Virus record (IMG/VR): IMGVR_UViG_3300028025_003409
Span: 45,058 to 109,057 of that record
DNA length: 64,000 nucleotides
Strand: one strand, 5' to 3'
Source: a virus
Shown here: positions 7,892-14,121 of the stretch, piece by piece
Numbering within the stretch: the stretch's first letter is position 1
Layout: each line of letters starts with the position of its first letter
The notes under the pieces: generated by a model
The model's database searches: none
Seen by the model: only the letters and a program-made list of their open reading frames with translations
What the model was told of the DNA's origin: nothing
Made by a program: the position numbers and the translations under genes

Positions 7892-8497
7892 ATGTTTACA
7901 TGGGGAAAACACCTTATCAGAGTTGTTCATAATTTTGCTACGCCAGATGAGTTGTCTATCCTAGATGACTACTTAAAGTCACTTCCAGATTTTCATACAA
8001 AATCAGTCTCATGGCTAGATTTTATTGAAGCCGAGCATTTGCCAGAGTATAAAATTGATGATCCAAACGTAGAAAAGGTTATGCGTGAATTAAATACACG
8101 AACTAACAAATACATAACAGAAGTCTATTTCCCCGAATCAGAGTTAAGTGTCATCAGAGATAATGGAAATAGAGAGTTGGAACTTGTTAGATGGAGTGCT
8201 ATGTCACACCTTGCTCCTCATTCAGACTGGAGACTTGCAGATGGATCTCCTTATCCATTAACACTGCCACAATTTACAATTGGATCTCTTATATATATCA
8301 ATAAAGACTATGCAGGCGGAGAGATTAACTTTCCAGATTATGATTTTAAGTTAGATCCCCAACCTGGAGATTTAATTTTGTTTCCCTGCCAATATATGCA
8401 TGAAGTTCTACAAGTACTTCCACTTAAAGGAAAAGAAAAAGCAAACAGATATACCATGCCAGTATTTTACTGGTTTGACTTAGAGGAAAAGGAATAA
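7892..8497 (+). CDS. Prolyl-4-hydroxylase-like 2OG-Fe(II) oxygenase
   Basis: A 201-residue protein from ATG 7892, one base after the previous stop. It has the complete iron/2-oxoglutarate set: HSD in LAPHSDW, the distal His in YMHEV, and Arg in NRYTMPVF. The strand YINKDYAGGEINFP is the usual P4H core. P4H-type enzymes hydroxylate proline (some modify other residues) using O2 and 2-oxoglutarate. It is one of about eight such oxygenases in the window and is away from the main island. The substrate is unknown. Confidence 0.8.
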   Translation: MFTWGKHLIRVVHNFATPDELSILDDYLKSLPDFHTKSVSWLDFIEAEHLPEYKIDDPNVEKVMRELNTRTNKYITEVYFPESELSVIRDNGNRELELVRWSAMSHLAPHSDWRLADGSPYPLTLPQFTIGSLIYINKDYAGGEINFPDYDFKLDPQPGDLILFPCQYMHEVLQVLPLKGKEKANRYTMPVFYWFDLEEKE

Positions 8498-8501
8498 TAC
8501 A

Positions 8502-8696
8502 ATGCCACAAAAACAAGATGTAGTTAACTTAATGACAAATGTCATCAATGATCTAAATTTTCAGAAAGCCATGCAAGATGGTGTTGACGAAATGCAGATT
8601 CGTAATTCGATTGCCCAGCATCAGGATGAACTTAATTTCATCAATGGTATTTTAGTTGATGCGCTAAAGGCAAACAACCTTATTAATGTAGACTAA
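8502..8696 (+). CDS. Small helical hypothetical protein
   Basis: A 64-residue protein (MPQKQDVVNLMTNVINDLNF at the start). It is mostly predicted helix with no Cys. It sits four bases after the P4H-like gene and is likely co-transcribed with it. Not recognised. Confidence 0.5.
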   Translation: MPQKQDVVNLMTNVINDLNFQKAMQDGVDEMQIRNSIAQHQDELNFINGILVDALKANNLINVD

Positions 8697-8699
8697 AAC

Positions 8700-9464
8700 T
8701 TAGTCGACAATAGTTTCTCTAGAACCAGGTTTATTGGCTTCAAAACCAAATATAAGGTTTGCTCTAGGCCCTATAGCAGACACTTCATGCCATAGTTCTT
8801 TAGGTATAAAGATTACATCTCCTGGCTCTAGGATAAACTCTGTAGGTTCTGAATCATACGCTTCTGATGTACGCCATCTTGTTTTGCCCAAACACTGAAG
8901 GTTAAGCACATCAGCGTTATCTCTATGCCTTGTTGAAGACTTGTCCCAATCGGTTACAGAAAATACAGAATTAATGTCTGTTAGTTCGCCATCATAGATT
9001 TCTGTCAATTCTCTAATATAGAAGTCTTTGTTTCTATAGTGATCGGATGTCTTAGGCGATACTAAATTGAATTCCCCCCAAAATTGTAAAATACCTATAA
9101 CCTTCTTGCCAGCCTTCTCAAATGCTTCATTTCTAAACATTGGATCATCATCATGTGCACAGGAGTTTACGTTATTTAAGAATTCTTCCCAATATGGAAG
9201 CATGTCTTTTGGGATAGCCCCTCTTAGAACTGTTCCAGTGTTTGTTAGTACTGCGTTTAGGATCTGATTATGATATAAGTCTTTTTTGTTGCAATCCTTA
9301 CATACCGTTTCTGAAAAAATTTTTACAGACAGGTTTTCTGGATCAGGCCTACCTAGGTCTTCCCAAAATTGTTCTCTACCCATGGAGTCAGTGTTAGGCA
9401 TTGCTTTTGATTCGAACTGGAATTCACTGTCCCAGGCATTTTCTAGATTGTCCAAAATTCCCAT
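8700..9464 (-). CDS. JmjC/cupin-8-like Fe(II) oxygenase
   Basis: A 254-residue protein. The cupin core is in the C-terminal half: STRHRDNADVLNLQCLGKTR (H-x-D), then EPGDVIFIPKELWHEVSA with the distal His. The pattern fits JmjC/cupin-8 2OG oxygenases that hydroxylate protein side chains. CKDCNKKD near residue 58 is a possible extra metal site. It is convergent with the 8502 gene, with three bases between the stop codons. The closest relative in the window is the 48774 gene. Confidence 0.7.
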   Translation of the reverse strand: MGILDNLENAWDSEFQFESKAMPNTDSMGREQFWEDLGRPDPENLSVKIFSETVCKDCNKKDLYHNQILNAVLTNTGTVLRGAIPKDMLPYWEEFLNNVNSCAHDDDPMFRNEAFEKAGKKVIGILQFWGEFNLVSPKTSDHYRNKDFYIRELTEIYDGELTDINSVFSVTDWDKSSTRHRDNADVLNLQCLGKTRWRTSEAYDSEPTEFILEPGDVIFIPKELWHEVSAIGPRANLIFGFEANKPGSRETIVD

Positions 9465-9557
9465 ATCTCATTCTACCATAAATCTGAATATTTTTACTAG
9501 ATGTATGATACAAGAAATAAAAAAATAAAACATAAAAATATAGTGAGCACTTTTACA

Positions 9558-9593
9558 GGTGATGATGTGTATTTATTTAATCACACCACCACC
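9558..9593. terminator. 12-bp hairpin downstream of the 9612 operon
   Basis: GGTGATGATGTG (9558-9569) pairs with CACACCACCACC (9582-9593), allowing two G-T pairs. It lies 19 bases after the leftward small-gene operon. There is no strong T run, so it may be a processing or stability hairpin instead. Confidence 0.45.
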
Positions 9594-9611
9594 CGCAAAG
9601 TGATCTGGGTA

Positions 9612-9902
9612 CTACCCCGACTTACTTAGTATGGGTACCACCTTGCGATCCAAAAAGTTTTTCATCTTTTCGGTATCTTTCTTTTGCTTGATGTCTATGT
9701 TAGTAATACCTAAATCTCTAACTACCTTGCTAGTTTCTACTACAATAGTTTTAGCGAATGCAACACCTAAAAGTTTTAGACCTAAAGGAATTGCAACCAC
9801 CGCACCGATTGTTAGCACTAGCATCATGATAGCCATAAAAATAAGTGAGTACTGTACTACATTAGCAAACCACTCGAATGGTGCAGAAATAAAATCAAAC
9901 AT
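9612..9902 (-). CDS. Small membrane protein
   Basis: A 96-residue protein. Residues about 18-50 are one or two membrane helices (SLIFMAIMMLVLTIGAVVAI), followed by a basic cytoplasmic tail. It is the last gene of the leftward tiny-gene operon. Function unknown. Confidence 0.55.
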   Translation of the reverse strand: MFDFISAPFEWFANVVQYSLIFMAIMMLVLTIGAVVAIPLGLKLLGVAFAKTIVVETSKVVRDLGITNIDIKQKKDTEKMKNFLDRKVVPILSKSG

Positions 9903-9911
9903 TTATTCTCC

Positions 9912-10121
9912 TTAGTCTGATGTAGTGAGTGTTGATGTGGGGGTGAGTGAGTCTAGGTAATCTTGGCGTACCTTAGACATAACTCTATCTATCTGTGCAT
10001 AAGCATTAGCACACTTATAGCAATAGGTTTCTGTGTTGATGCCTAGCATAAAGGCATCTGTTCCACTATAGACTAACTCTGTTGAGTCGCAGTTAATTAC
10101 CTTGCATGTATTTGTGTTCAT
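9912..10121 (-). CDS. Small zinc-finger-like protein
   Basis: A 69-residue protein with TCKVINC near the start and CYKCANAYAQIDRV in the middle, giving four Cys that could bind zinc. The AGAGATAAATAA ribosome region lies in the end of the 34-residue gene upstream. Function unknown. Confidence 0.55.
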   Translation of the reverse strand: MNTNTCKVINCDSTELVYSGTDAFMLGINTETYCYKCANAYAQIDRVMSKVRQDYLDSLTPTSTLTTSD

Positions 10122-10125
10122 TTAT

Positions 10126-10230
10126 TTATCTCTTTTCTGTAGTGCATGAGCAGGGGTTGATTGTTATTTGTTTTCCTTTTTGTGTAACTACCGCTAGGGT
10201 GTTACATGATGAGCATAGGTATAGGTGCAT
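10126..10230 (-). CDS. Cys-rich micro-protein (34 aa)
   Basis: Starts MHLYLCSSCNTLAVV and ends with PCSCTTEKR, a C-x2-C plus C-x-C pattern typical of tiny zinc ribbons. The ATG overlaps the upstream stop (TAATG), so it is translationally coupled. Confidence 0.55.
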   Translation of the reverse strand: MHLYLCSSCNTLAVVTQKGKQITINPCSCTTEKR

Positions 10231-10322
10231 TAGAATTCACTTTCCTTATCTAGCATGGTGGGGACTAGTACAATTATAGTGCATAGCACTGACAAAACTA
10301 GGATGATAATAGGTAGGCTCAT
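10230..10322 (-). CDS. Single-span membrane micro-protein (30 aa)
   Basis: MSLPIIILVLSVLCTIIVLV is one membrane helix, followed by a ten-residue polar tail. It is coupled on both sides by TAATG overlaps. Confidence 0.5.
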   Translation of the reverse strand: MSLPIIILVLSVLCTIIVLVPTMLDKESEF

Positions 10323-10498
10323 TAGATACACTCCTCACATGGGCATTGTGGGAATTCTGCATCTTGCTTAATGCGATTAGCAAGGGCAATAACCTTTTTA
10401 TAGGTATCGGCAGACGCACCCCTAAAGGATACTACCTTACCCTCGGCTACTAATTGAGCAGCCTTATTTATTTTTTGTTCTAGTGTTAATGTAGTCAT
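10322..10498 (-). CDS. Small hypothetical protein (58 aa), first gene of the leftward small-gene operon
   Basis: The ATG at 10498 follows AAGAAAGGTGG, a strong ribosome site. The protein is helical, with VVSFRGASADTYKKVIALAN, and ends in CPCEECI, a possible metal-binding tail. It starts a chain of five leftward genes. Function unknown. Confidence 0.6.
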   Translation of the reverse strand: MTTLTLEQKINKAAQLVAEGKVVSFRGASADTYKKVIALANRIKQDAEFPQCPCEECI

Positions 10499-10568
10499 TT
10501 GATGACCACCTTTCTTTTTAATGCGATATCTATTTGATACCTTTTTCCTTGACCTAGGTTATTTGCTC

Positions 10569-10792
10569 TTATTTGCTACGCTCACCCGATAATCGGTTTA
10601 TTTGGTAGGCTCAGAGGCTCACTAGGATTTTTCTTTATTTAATTTTTCTTACTATGTAAGTCTAGCAAAAAATCTAATAAATATCAACTTACTAGCCAGT
10701 ATTCTCATATAATGAGACGCTTGGGCTATGTGATTTAGGTCACTTATTTGCTAGGCTCATATAACTTTTTGTTATCTTATTTGCTAGGCTCA
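10569..10792 (-). repeat. Four copies of a 16-bp element in the leader of the leftward operon
   Basis: Read on the - strand, the element is TGAGCCTAGCAAATAA. Copies (given on the + strand) lie at 10569-10584, 10598-10613 (each with one or two changes), 10744-10759 and 10777-10792 (identical). Related 17-base copies lie in + orientation at 12057-12073 and 12092-12108. They are probably operator or transcript-processing sites. Confidence 0.65.
10659..10687 (-). promoter_or_regulatory. Leftward promoter, twin of the rightward promoter at 14038
   Basis: On the - strand, TTGATA (687-682) and TAGACT (664-659) have a 17-base spacer. The surrounding ACTGGCTAGTAAGTTGATA and TAGACTTACATAGTAAG blocks are shared with the 14038 promoter. 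Confidence 0.7.
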
Positions 10793-10829
10793 TAACCTTT
10801 TATCTCTATTTAATTTTTCTTATACTAGT

Positions 10830-10858
10830 ATAATAACACATCTACCCCTAAAAGTCAA
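10830..10858 (-). promoter_or_regulatory. Second leftward promoter
   Basis: On the - strand, TTGACT (858-853) and TATTAT (835-830) are 17 bases apart. A perfect TGTGA-N6-TCACA palindrome lies about 22 bases upstream, at 10880-10895. Confidence 0.65.
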
Positions 10859-10879
10859 GTCCTAGCACGGCGTGTCGTG

Positions 10880-10895
10880 TGTGATATGCGTCACA
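10880..10895. promoter_or_regulatory. CRP/GlxR-like operator
   Basis: TGTGATATGCGTCACA is a perfect TGTGA-N6-TCACA palindrome. It sits between the divergent small-gene operons, next to ACGGCGTGTCG and GGGGACGTG elements. A second, one-mismatch copy is at 10991-11006. Confidence 0.6.
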
Positions 10896-11032
10896 TGGGG
10901 ACGTGCATGATCTACCCCCTATACAGGTACCCCCTATCTAGGACGTGCCCTGTGGATAACCTGTGTATAACTATAGTGGTATACATCACATGTGTGCTAC
11001 ATCACAATGTCCAATTTATACCTTTTATACCC

Positions 11033-11061
11033 TCGTAAATGTCAGACCCCCCTGTTATACT
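11033..11061 (+). promoter_or_regulatory. Promoter with a conserved ATGTCAGACCCC spacer
   Basis: TATACT (11056-11061) is preceded by the 17-base spacer ATGTCAGACCCCCCTGT. No good -35 hexamer is present (TCGTAA). The same spacer recurs at 12949, 12118 and 14128, so it may be an activator site or an alternative -35. Confidence 0.65.
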
Positions 11062-11076
11062 TACTAGTATAAAGAA

Positions 11077-11098
11077 AGTCAGAAAAGGTTTCTGAACT
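11077..11098 (+). ncRNA. Conserved 5'-UTR hairpin, copy 1
   Basis: AG-TCAGAAA / AGG loop / TTTCTGA-(A bulge)-CT, nine base pairs. It starts about 16 bases after the -10 box and ends 15 bases before the ATG at 11114. The copies at 11816 and 12987 have different stem sequences but the same pairing, loop and bulge. Confidence 0.65.
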
Positions 11099-11113
11099 AG
11101 AAAGGACAATAAA

Positions 11114-11287
11114 ATGTCAAACAGTATTTTCGGTCAAGGTTTCGCTAAGGTTAGCGATTACCCTAAAGGTCTAATGAACCTCTGCCCTTGTGGGCAGGTA
11201 GTCTTAGCACCTGCTAAGTATCACGCAGGTCAGCCTTGGTGGGATAACCCCAACAAGTGTAAAGAATTATTCGAAGGAGTAAAATAA
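11114..11287 (+). CDS. Small Cys-containing protein (57 aa)
   Basis: MSNSIFGQGFAKVSDYPKG, then CPCGQVV and a C-terminal KCKELFEGVK. The C-P-C-G step followed by a later Cys is typical of short zinc ribbons in actinophages. It has an AGAAAGGACA ribosome site and the next ATG follows directly. It is the first gene of the rightward early block. Confidence 0.6.
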   Translation: MSNSIFGQGFAKVSDYPKGLMNLCPCGQVVLAPAKYHAGQPWWDNPNKCKELFEGVK

Positions 11288-11416
11288 ATGAACTTAGATG
11301 AATACAAGCAAATGATAGAGGCTCAACGCCTCACCTCTTTAGCAATAGCGTTAGACGCTCTACGCAAATCCAATGCCATAATGGAAAACACTTTCAATTT
11401 AGAGGAGAATGAATAA
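11288..11416 (+). CDS. Small helical protein (42 aa)
   Basis: MNLDEYKQMIEAQRLTSLAI followed by an amphipathic helix and an acidic end. The ATG follows the previous TAA with no gap, and the GAGGAG at the end of the gene serves as the next ribosome site. Function unknown. Confidence 0.55.
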   Translation: MNLDEYKQMIEAQRLTSLAIALDALRKSNAIMENTFNLEENE

Positions 11417-11683
11417 ATGAAAACACTTCAAGAAAAATTAGACCTTGCTGCAAAAGCAGTTGAGCCAGTTTTAGCAGAATTGCTAAATGAGGTTGATGAA
11501 AAAACCGACTATGAATTAGAACAAGAATTGCAAGAGCAATTTGATGAATACATAAATGATTCGCATGACCCAGTAATGATTGCAGGAATTTTATTTTATC
11601 CTGCTGACATTCTAAAAGAATGCGACCCAATCGCTTATCGTGTTTTTCTAAATGATTTTGAATCGTATTTAGAAAACGAATAA
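11417..11683 (+). CDS. Acidic hypothetical protein (88 aa)
   Basis: Strongly acidic and helical (ELLNEVDEKTDYELEQELQE), with a hydrophobic middle GILFYPADILK. Acidic small early proteins in phages often act as inhibitors or DNA mimics, but there is no direct sign of that here. It is the last gene of its operon and is followed by a clear terminator. Confidence 0.55.
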   Translation: MKTLQEKLDLAAKAVEPVLAELLNEVDEKTDYELEQELQEQFDEYINDSHDPVMIAGILFYPADILKECDPIAYRVFLNDFESYLENE

Positions 11684-11695
11684 ATAAAAACCAAG

Positions 11696-11724
11696 ATCGC
11701 AGAAATAAAACTCTGCGATTTTTT
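11696..11724 (+). terminator. Intrinsic terminator
   Basis: ATCGCAGA (696-703) pairs with TCTGCGAT (712-719) and is followed by TTTTTT. The module element GGGACGTCCCG starts directly after. Confidence 0.85.
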
Positions 11725-11735
11725 GGGACGTCCCG

Positions 11736-11751
11736 TGTGATGCGAATCACA
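11736..11751. promoter_or_regulatory. CRP/GlxR-like operator
   Basis: TGTGATGCGAATCACA is a perfect TGTGA-N6-TCACA match. It lies 22 bases upstream of the -35 of the 11773 promoter. Confidence 0.65.
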
Positions 11752-11772
11752 TTCAAAATACGGCGTGTCGTC

Positions 11773-11801
11773 TTGACTTTTTGAGATTTCTCTGCTATAC
11801 T
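11773..11801 (+). promoter_or_regulatory. Strong sigma-70-like promoter
   Basis: TTGACT (773-778), a 17-base spacer and TATACT (796-801). It is preceded by ACGGCGTGTCG, as at 11988. Confidence 0.85.
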
Positions 11802-11815
11802 TCTAGTATAAAGAA

Positions 11816-11837
11816 AATTGAGAAAGGTTCTCAAATT
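11816..11837 (+). ncRNA. Conserved 5'-UTR hairpin, copy 2
   Basis: AA-TTGAGAA / AGG loop / TTCTCAA-(A bulge)-TT. The pairs differ from copies 1 and 3 at most stem positions, yet all remain paired. The gene starts 14 bases later. Confidence 0.65.
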
Positions 11838-11850
11838 GAAAGGAGTCCAA

Positions 11851-11955
11851 ATGGACTATAACGAATACTATGATGAAATTTATCTAGAAATCTATGAGGA
11901 GTTTGGCGCTGAAAGCGTATCAGACCCAGCCTACGCTGAATCTCTAAAAAAGTGA
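11851..11955 (+). CDS. Acidic micro-protein (34 aa)
   Basis: MDYNEYYDEIYLEIYEEFGA and 14 more residues, rich in Glu and Tyr. It has a strong AAAGGAG site, and its own strong promoter and UTR hairpin. The heavy regulatory investment for 34 codons suggests it is real and made in quantity. Confidence 0.55.
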   Translation: MDYNEYYDEIYLEIYEEFGAESVSDPAYAESLKK

Positions 11956-11987
11956 TGTAAATCACACAACGCCTACGGCGTGTCGCC

Positions 11988-12016
11988 TTGACTTTTCAGG
12001 GTATGTGTGATAGTCT
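11988..12016 (+). promoter_or_regulatory. Sigma-70-like promoter
   Basis: TTGACT (11988-11993), 17 bases, TAGTCT (12011-12016). It is preceded by ACGGCGTGTCG and by a one-mismatch CRP-like site at 11951-11966. The following 157 bases contain two TGAGCC...AAATAA elements and a second promoter, but no convincing gene. Confidence 0.7.
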
Positions 12017-12074
12017 TACTACATAAGAAAAACTAAATAAAGGACAAATTGGCTAATGAGCCTAAGCAAATAAA

Positions 12075-12090
12075 TGTGATACAAATCACA
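12075..12090. promoter_or_regulatory. CRP/GlxR-like operator
   Basis: TGTGATACAAATCACA is a perfect palindromic match, placed between two TGAGCC-type repeats (12057 and 12092) and 22 bases before the -35 position of the 12112 promoter. Confidence 0.65.
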
Positions 12091-12111
12091 GTGAGCCTTA
12101 GCGAATAAGTA

Positions 12112-12140
12112 GCCGAAATGTCAGCCCCCAATGGTAAGAT
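12112..12140 (+). promoter_or_regulatory. Promoter with a conserved ATGTCAGCCCCC spacer
   Basis: TAAGAT (12135-12140) follows the 17-base spacer ATGTCAGCCCCCAATGG. The -35 position reads GCCGAA, again not a consensus hexamer. Confidence 0.55.
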
Positions 12141-12173
12141 AGTCTTATCAAACAAACGAAAGGAAGTCTAAAA

Positions 12174-12371
12174 ATGACTTACACTATAACACTAGAAACC
12201 TTTTCAGGTTCTACAAAAAAAATCAACCTTGCCTCTAAGGGTGCGGTTGCTCAATTCATCTCAACTTATCCAACTCAACTACCTGTTGGCGTTGCTGTAA
12301 AAATCGCTTGCGATACCCTCGGAATTAGTGGCACACTTCGTGGCACTTCTACACTTACAAAATCAAACTAA
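12174..12371 (+). CDS. Small hypothetical protein (65 aa)
   Basis: Starts MTYTITLETFSGSTKKINLA, a beta-strand-rich N-terminus, followed by a helical part. It has a GAAAGGAAG ribosome site. It is the first gene of a three-gene operon. Not recognised. Confidence 0.55.
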   Translation: MTYTITLETFSGSTKKINLASKGAVAQFISTYPTQLPVGVAVKIACDTLGISGTLRGTSTLTKSN

Positions 12372-12390
12372 AGAATAGGAAATAAAATAA

Positions 12391-12597
12391 ATGACTAAAG
12401 TAGAACACTCTCTAAAGTTCGTAACCGAGTTCGATGAAACTCACCCAGTAGCACTACAAGCACTATCTATCCCTCACTCAGATTTGGTTGCTATGCTTGA
12501 AGGAATGCTAAAAGATTTGCTAGTGCCTGCCCTCGGTCCTGTACTTGATGAAATAAATGCTCGTGGCACTTATGCAATTCTAAAGGTGGCCGAGTAA
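12391..12597 (+). CDS. Small hypothetical protein (68 aa)
   Basis: Helical, with SIPHSDLVAMLEGMLKDLLV. Its stop overlaps the next start (TAATG). No known motif. Confidence 0.55.
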   Translation: MTKVEHSLKFVTEFDETHPVALQALSIPHSDLVAMLEGMLKDLLVPALGPVLDEINARGTYAILKVAE

Positions 12598-12776
12598 TGA
12601 TGACACGCAAGGACTATGTTGCAACTGCTGAAATTCTTTCATCATTCAAAGATTTGATAGGTGATGAATTTACTTTTCACGACTTAGTTGATGAATTTGG
12701 TTCAATGTTTGAAGCAGATAATCCAAGATTTGATTCAACTAAATTTTTTGAAGCGTGTAACAAAGACACTTACTAA
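12597..12776 (+). CDS. Small hypothetical protein (59 aa)
   Basis: MMTRKDYVATAEILSSFKDL and an acidic rest. Two tandem ATGs (12597 and 12600) are possible starts, the first overlapping the previous stop. It ends the operon and is followed by a GAGCA/TGCTC hairpin at 12790-12810. Not recognised. Confidence 0.55.
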   Translation: MMTRKDYVATAEILSSFKDLIGDEFTFHDLVDEFGSMFEADNPRFDSTKFFEACNKDTY

Positions 12777-12789
12777 ATAAAAAAATCCT

Positions 12790-12810
12790 GAGCAAGATTT
12801 AAAACTGCTC
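12790..12810 (+). terminator. GAGCA/TGCTC hairpin, a recurrent operon end
   Basis: CCTGAGCA...TGCTC flanks an AT-rich loop. The same element ends other operons at 18773 and 20022, and a form is inside the 30414-30664 region. It is followed at 12825 by the GGGACGTCGCG hairpin element. Confidence 0.6.
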
Positions 12811-12824
12811 CACACTCAAAATTT

Positions 12825-12852
12825 TGGGACGTCGCGTTCGGGCGTGTCGTCC
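12825..12852 (+). repeat. GGGACGTC...GGGCGTGTCGTCC hairpin element
   Basis: GGACG-T-CGCG / TTCGGG loop / CGTG-T-CGTCC forms a nine-pair stem with one T-T mismatch. A near-identical copy is at 13951. Shorter forms with GGGACGTC start at 11725, 15611, 16939, 18822, 20161 and 23675. Confidence 0.65.
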
Positions 12853-12942
12853 ACATGACGCAGATCACATTCAGAATTGAGCGTGAGTTATCCACATGAC
12901 CTACATCACATTTCAAAATGTCCGATTTGTGGCATTACTGGT

Positions 12943-12971
12943 CAGTAGATGTCAGACCCCCCTGCTATACT
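12943..12971 (+). promoter_or_regulatory. Promoter with a conserved ATGTCAGACCCC spacer
   Basis: TATACT (12966-12971) after ATGTCAGACCCCCCTGC. From the spacer to the end of the AAAGAAAGTCA leader it is almost identical to the 11033 promoter, which suggests duplication. Two imperfect CRP-like half-palindromes are upstream at 12854-12869 and 12895-12910. Confidence 0.65.
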
Positions 12972-12986
12972 TACTAGTATAAAGAA

Positions 12987-13008
12987 AGTCAATCAAGGTG
13001 ATTGAACT
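12987..13008 (+). ncRNA. Conserved 5'-UTR hairpin, copy 3
   Basis: AG-TCAATCA / AGG loop / TGATTGA-(A bulge)-CT. It has the same shape as copies 1 and 2, with compensatory changes in the stem. Confidence 0.65.
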
Positions 13009-13022
13009 AGAAAGGAATTCAA

Positions 13023-13199
13023 ATGAATTCAACAATTATCAAGTGTGTAGAACACACACCCTTCAAGTCTGCTATCTCAGAGGTTGCAGATACACAATTT
13101 ACTTTTTGTGAAATTTGTGAAAATAACATTGAGCGTTGGTATAACGATACCGACCCTGAGCGTCTACCAATGTGGACAGATTGGAAGGTATCTAAATGA
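13023..13199 (+). CDS. Small Cys-containing protein (58 aa)
   Basis: Contains IIKCVEHTPFKS and TFCEICENNIERWYN, a possible zinc site (C-x2-C plus Cys/His). It overlaps the next gene by ATGA. Function unknown. Confidence 0.55.
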   Translation: MNSTIIKCVEHTPFKSAISEVADTQFTFCEICENNIERWYNDTDPERLPMWTDWKVSK

Positions 13200-13306
13200 T
13201 AGACTTCGTAAAACAATTAGAATTAGAAAACTATCTTGCAGACGAGCAAGTAGACCCACTAGCAAAAATGCTAGATGAACTAATAAAGAAAGGAGAATAC
13301 AAATGA
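13196..13306 (+). CDS. Micro-protein (36 aa), helical
   Basis: MIDFVKQLELENYLADEQVD and 16 further residues, one amphipathic helix. It has ATGA overlaps with both neighbours, and its end encodes AAAGGAG for the next start. Confidence 0.5.
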   Translation: MIDFVKQLELENYLADEQVDPLAKMLDELIKKGEYK

Positions 13307-13539
13307 GTCTATCCCTTGCTAATAAAATCGCAAAAGATAAATTCTTTCTGCCCCCTTCAAAATACATAAACCACAAAGTCGTGGAGATTGTATCTTTAAA
13401 TGAGGATAGCGGTATCGCTACTGTAATCCTAGAAAAATACACAATAGGCAGAAATGCTAATGTGTATAAAAATAATAATGTGTTCACAATTGAATTGCCT
13501 TATTCCGAATTTCAAAATCTAAATGGTTGGAGTGAATAA
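13303..13539 (+). CDS. Small beta-rich hypothetical protein (78 aa)
   Basis: Has DKFFLPPSKYINHKVVEI and ATVILEKYTIGRNANVY, suggesting a small beta-barrel. It starts within an ATGA overlap. Not recognised. Confidence 0.55.
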   Translation: MSLSLANKIAKDKFFLPPSKYINHKVVEIVSLNEDSGIATVILEKYTIGRNANVYKNNNVFTIELPYSEFQNLNGWSE

Positions 13540-13704
13540 ATGAGTACCTATGTACCAATTAAATCTGTATGTGGTGCAGTAACTACCACAATTGACATCT
13601 ATGACATTGAGTTAAATCCTCACGGAGTAATCTGTTGCGATAACTGCAAGTCAATCATTCTATGCCGTAAGGCTTGGGATTTTCTATACAAGGAGAATAA
13701 GTAA
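13540..13704 (+). CDS. Small Cys-rich protein (54 aa)
   Basis: ICCDNCKSIILCRKAW gives four Cys in a short span, likely a zinc knuckle. The ATG follows the previous TAA directly, and the stop overlaps the next start. Confidence 0.55.
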   Translation: MSTYVPIKSVCGAVTTTIDIYDIELNPHGVICCDNCKSIILCRKAWDFLYKENK

Positions 13705-13844
13705 TGCCACTATTTGAATTTACAACATTTATAAATGTTGAAGCAGAAGACTATGACTCTGCTATTGCTATGTTTGACTCTAATTTAGAGTATGGTGGAA
13801 TTCGCAGAAGCGATGTTTATGTCGCAGAAATTGAGGAAAAGTAA
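13704..13844 (+). CDS. Small hypothetical protein (46 aa)
   Basis: MPLFEFTTFINVEAEDYDSA, an acidic middle and VYVAEIEEK. The beta-alpha-beta look and NVEAEDYDSAIAMF resemble small ferredoxin-fold domains found in early phage proteins. TAATG overlap upstream. Confidence 0.5.
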   Translation: MPLFEFTTFINVEAEDYDSAIAMFDSNLEYGGIRRSDVYVAEIEEK

Positions 13845-13845
13845 A

Positions 13846-13944
13846 ATGAGTTTTTATCAAACCTTTTTTGAAAGTGGCAACGCATTGTTTTGGTTTTCAA
13901 TGATCTGCTTAGCAAGTGGATTTTATTTATTTGTAAAAGAGTAG
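13846..13944 (+). CDS. Single-span membrane micro-protein (32 aa)
   Basis: ALFWFSMICLASGFYLFV is one membrane helix. It is the last gene before the GGGACGTCGCG element at 13951. Confidence 0.45.
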   Translation: MSFYQTFFESGNALFWFSMICLASGFYLFVKE

Positions 13945-13980
13945 AAAAACGGGACGTCGCGTTCGGGCGTGTCGCCACGC

Positions 13981-13996
13981 TGTGAGATTTATCACA
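13981..13996. promoter_or_regulatory. CRP/GlxR-like operator
   Basis: TGTGAGATTTATCACA is a perfect palindrome. It lies 42 bases upstream of the -35 box of the 14038 promoter. Confidence 0.65.
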
Positions 13997-14037
13997 TGGC
14001 TTGAGCGTCTCAGTATTTGGACTTACTGGCTAGTAAC

Positions 14038-14066
14038 TTGATAATTTGTGAGTAATAGGCTAGACT
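14038..14066 (+). promoter_or_regulatory. Rightward promoter, twin of the leftward promoter at 10659
   Basis: TTGATA (14038-14043), 17 bases, TAGACT (14061-14066), preceded by ACTGGCTAGTAAC. The same blocks appear in inverted orientation at 10659-10687. Confidence 0.7.
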
Positions 14067-14121
14067 TACATAGTAAGTAAAAATAAATAAAAGAAAGTCT
14101 ATCCCACTACGGCGTGTCTAA

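Noticed and set aside
12057-12074. Five-codon leader peptide (ATGAGCCTAAGCAAATAA)
   Set aside because: It coincides with the dispersed repeat, which is also present in non-coding orientation elsewhere, so a peptide-coding role is unlikely.
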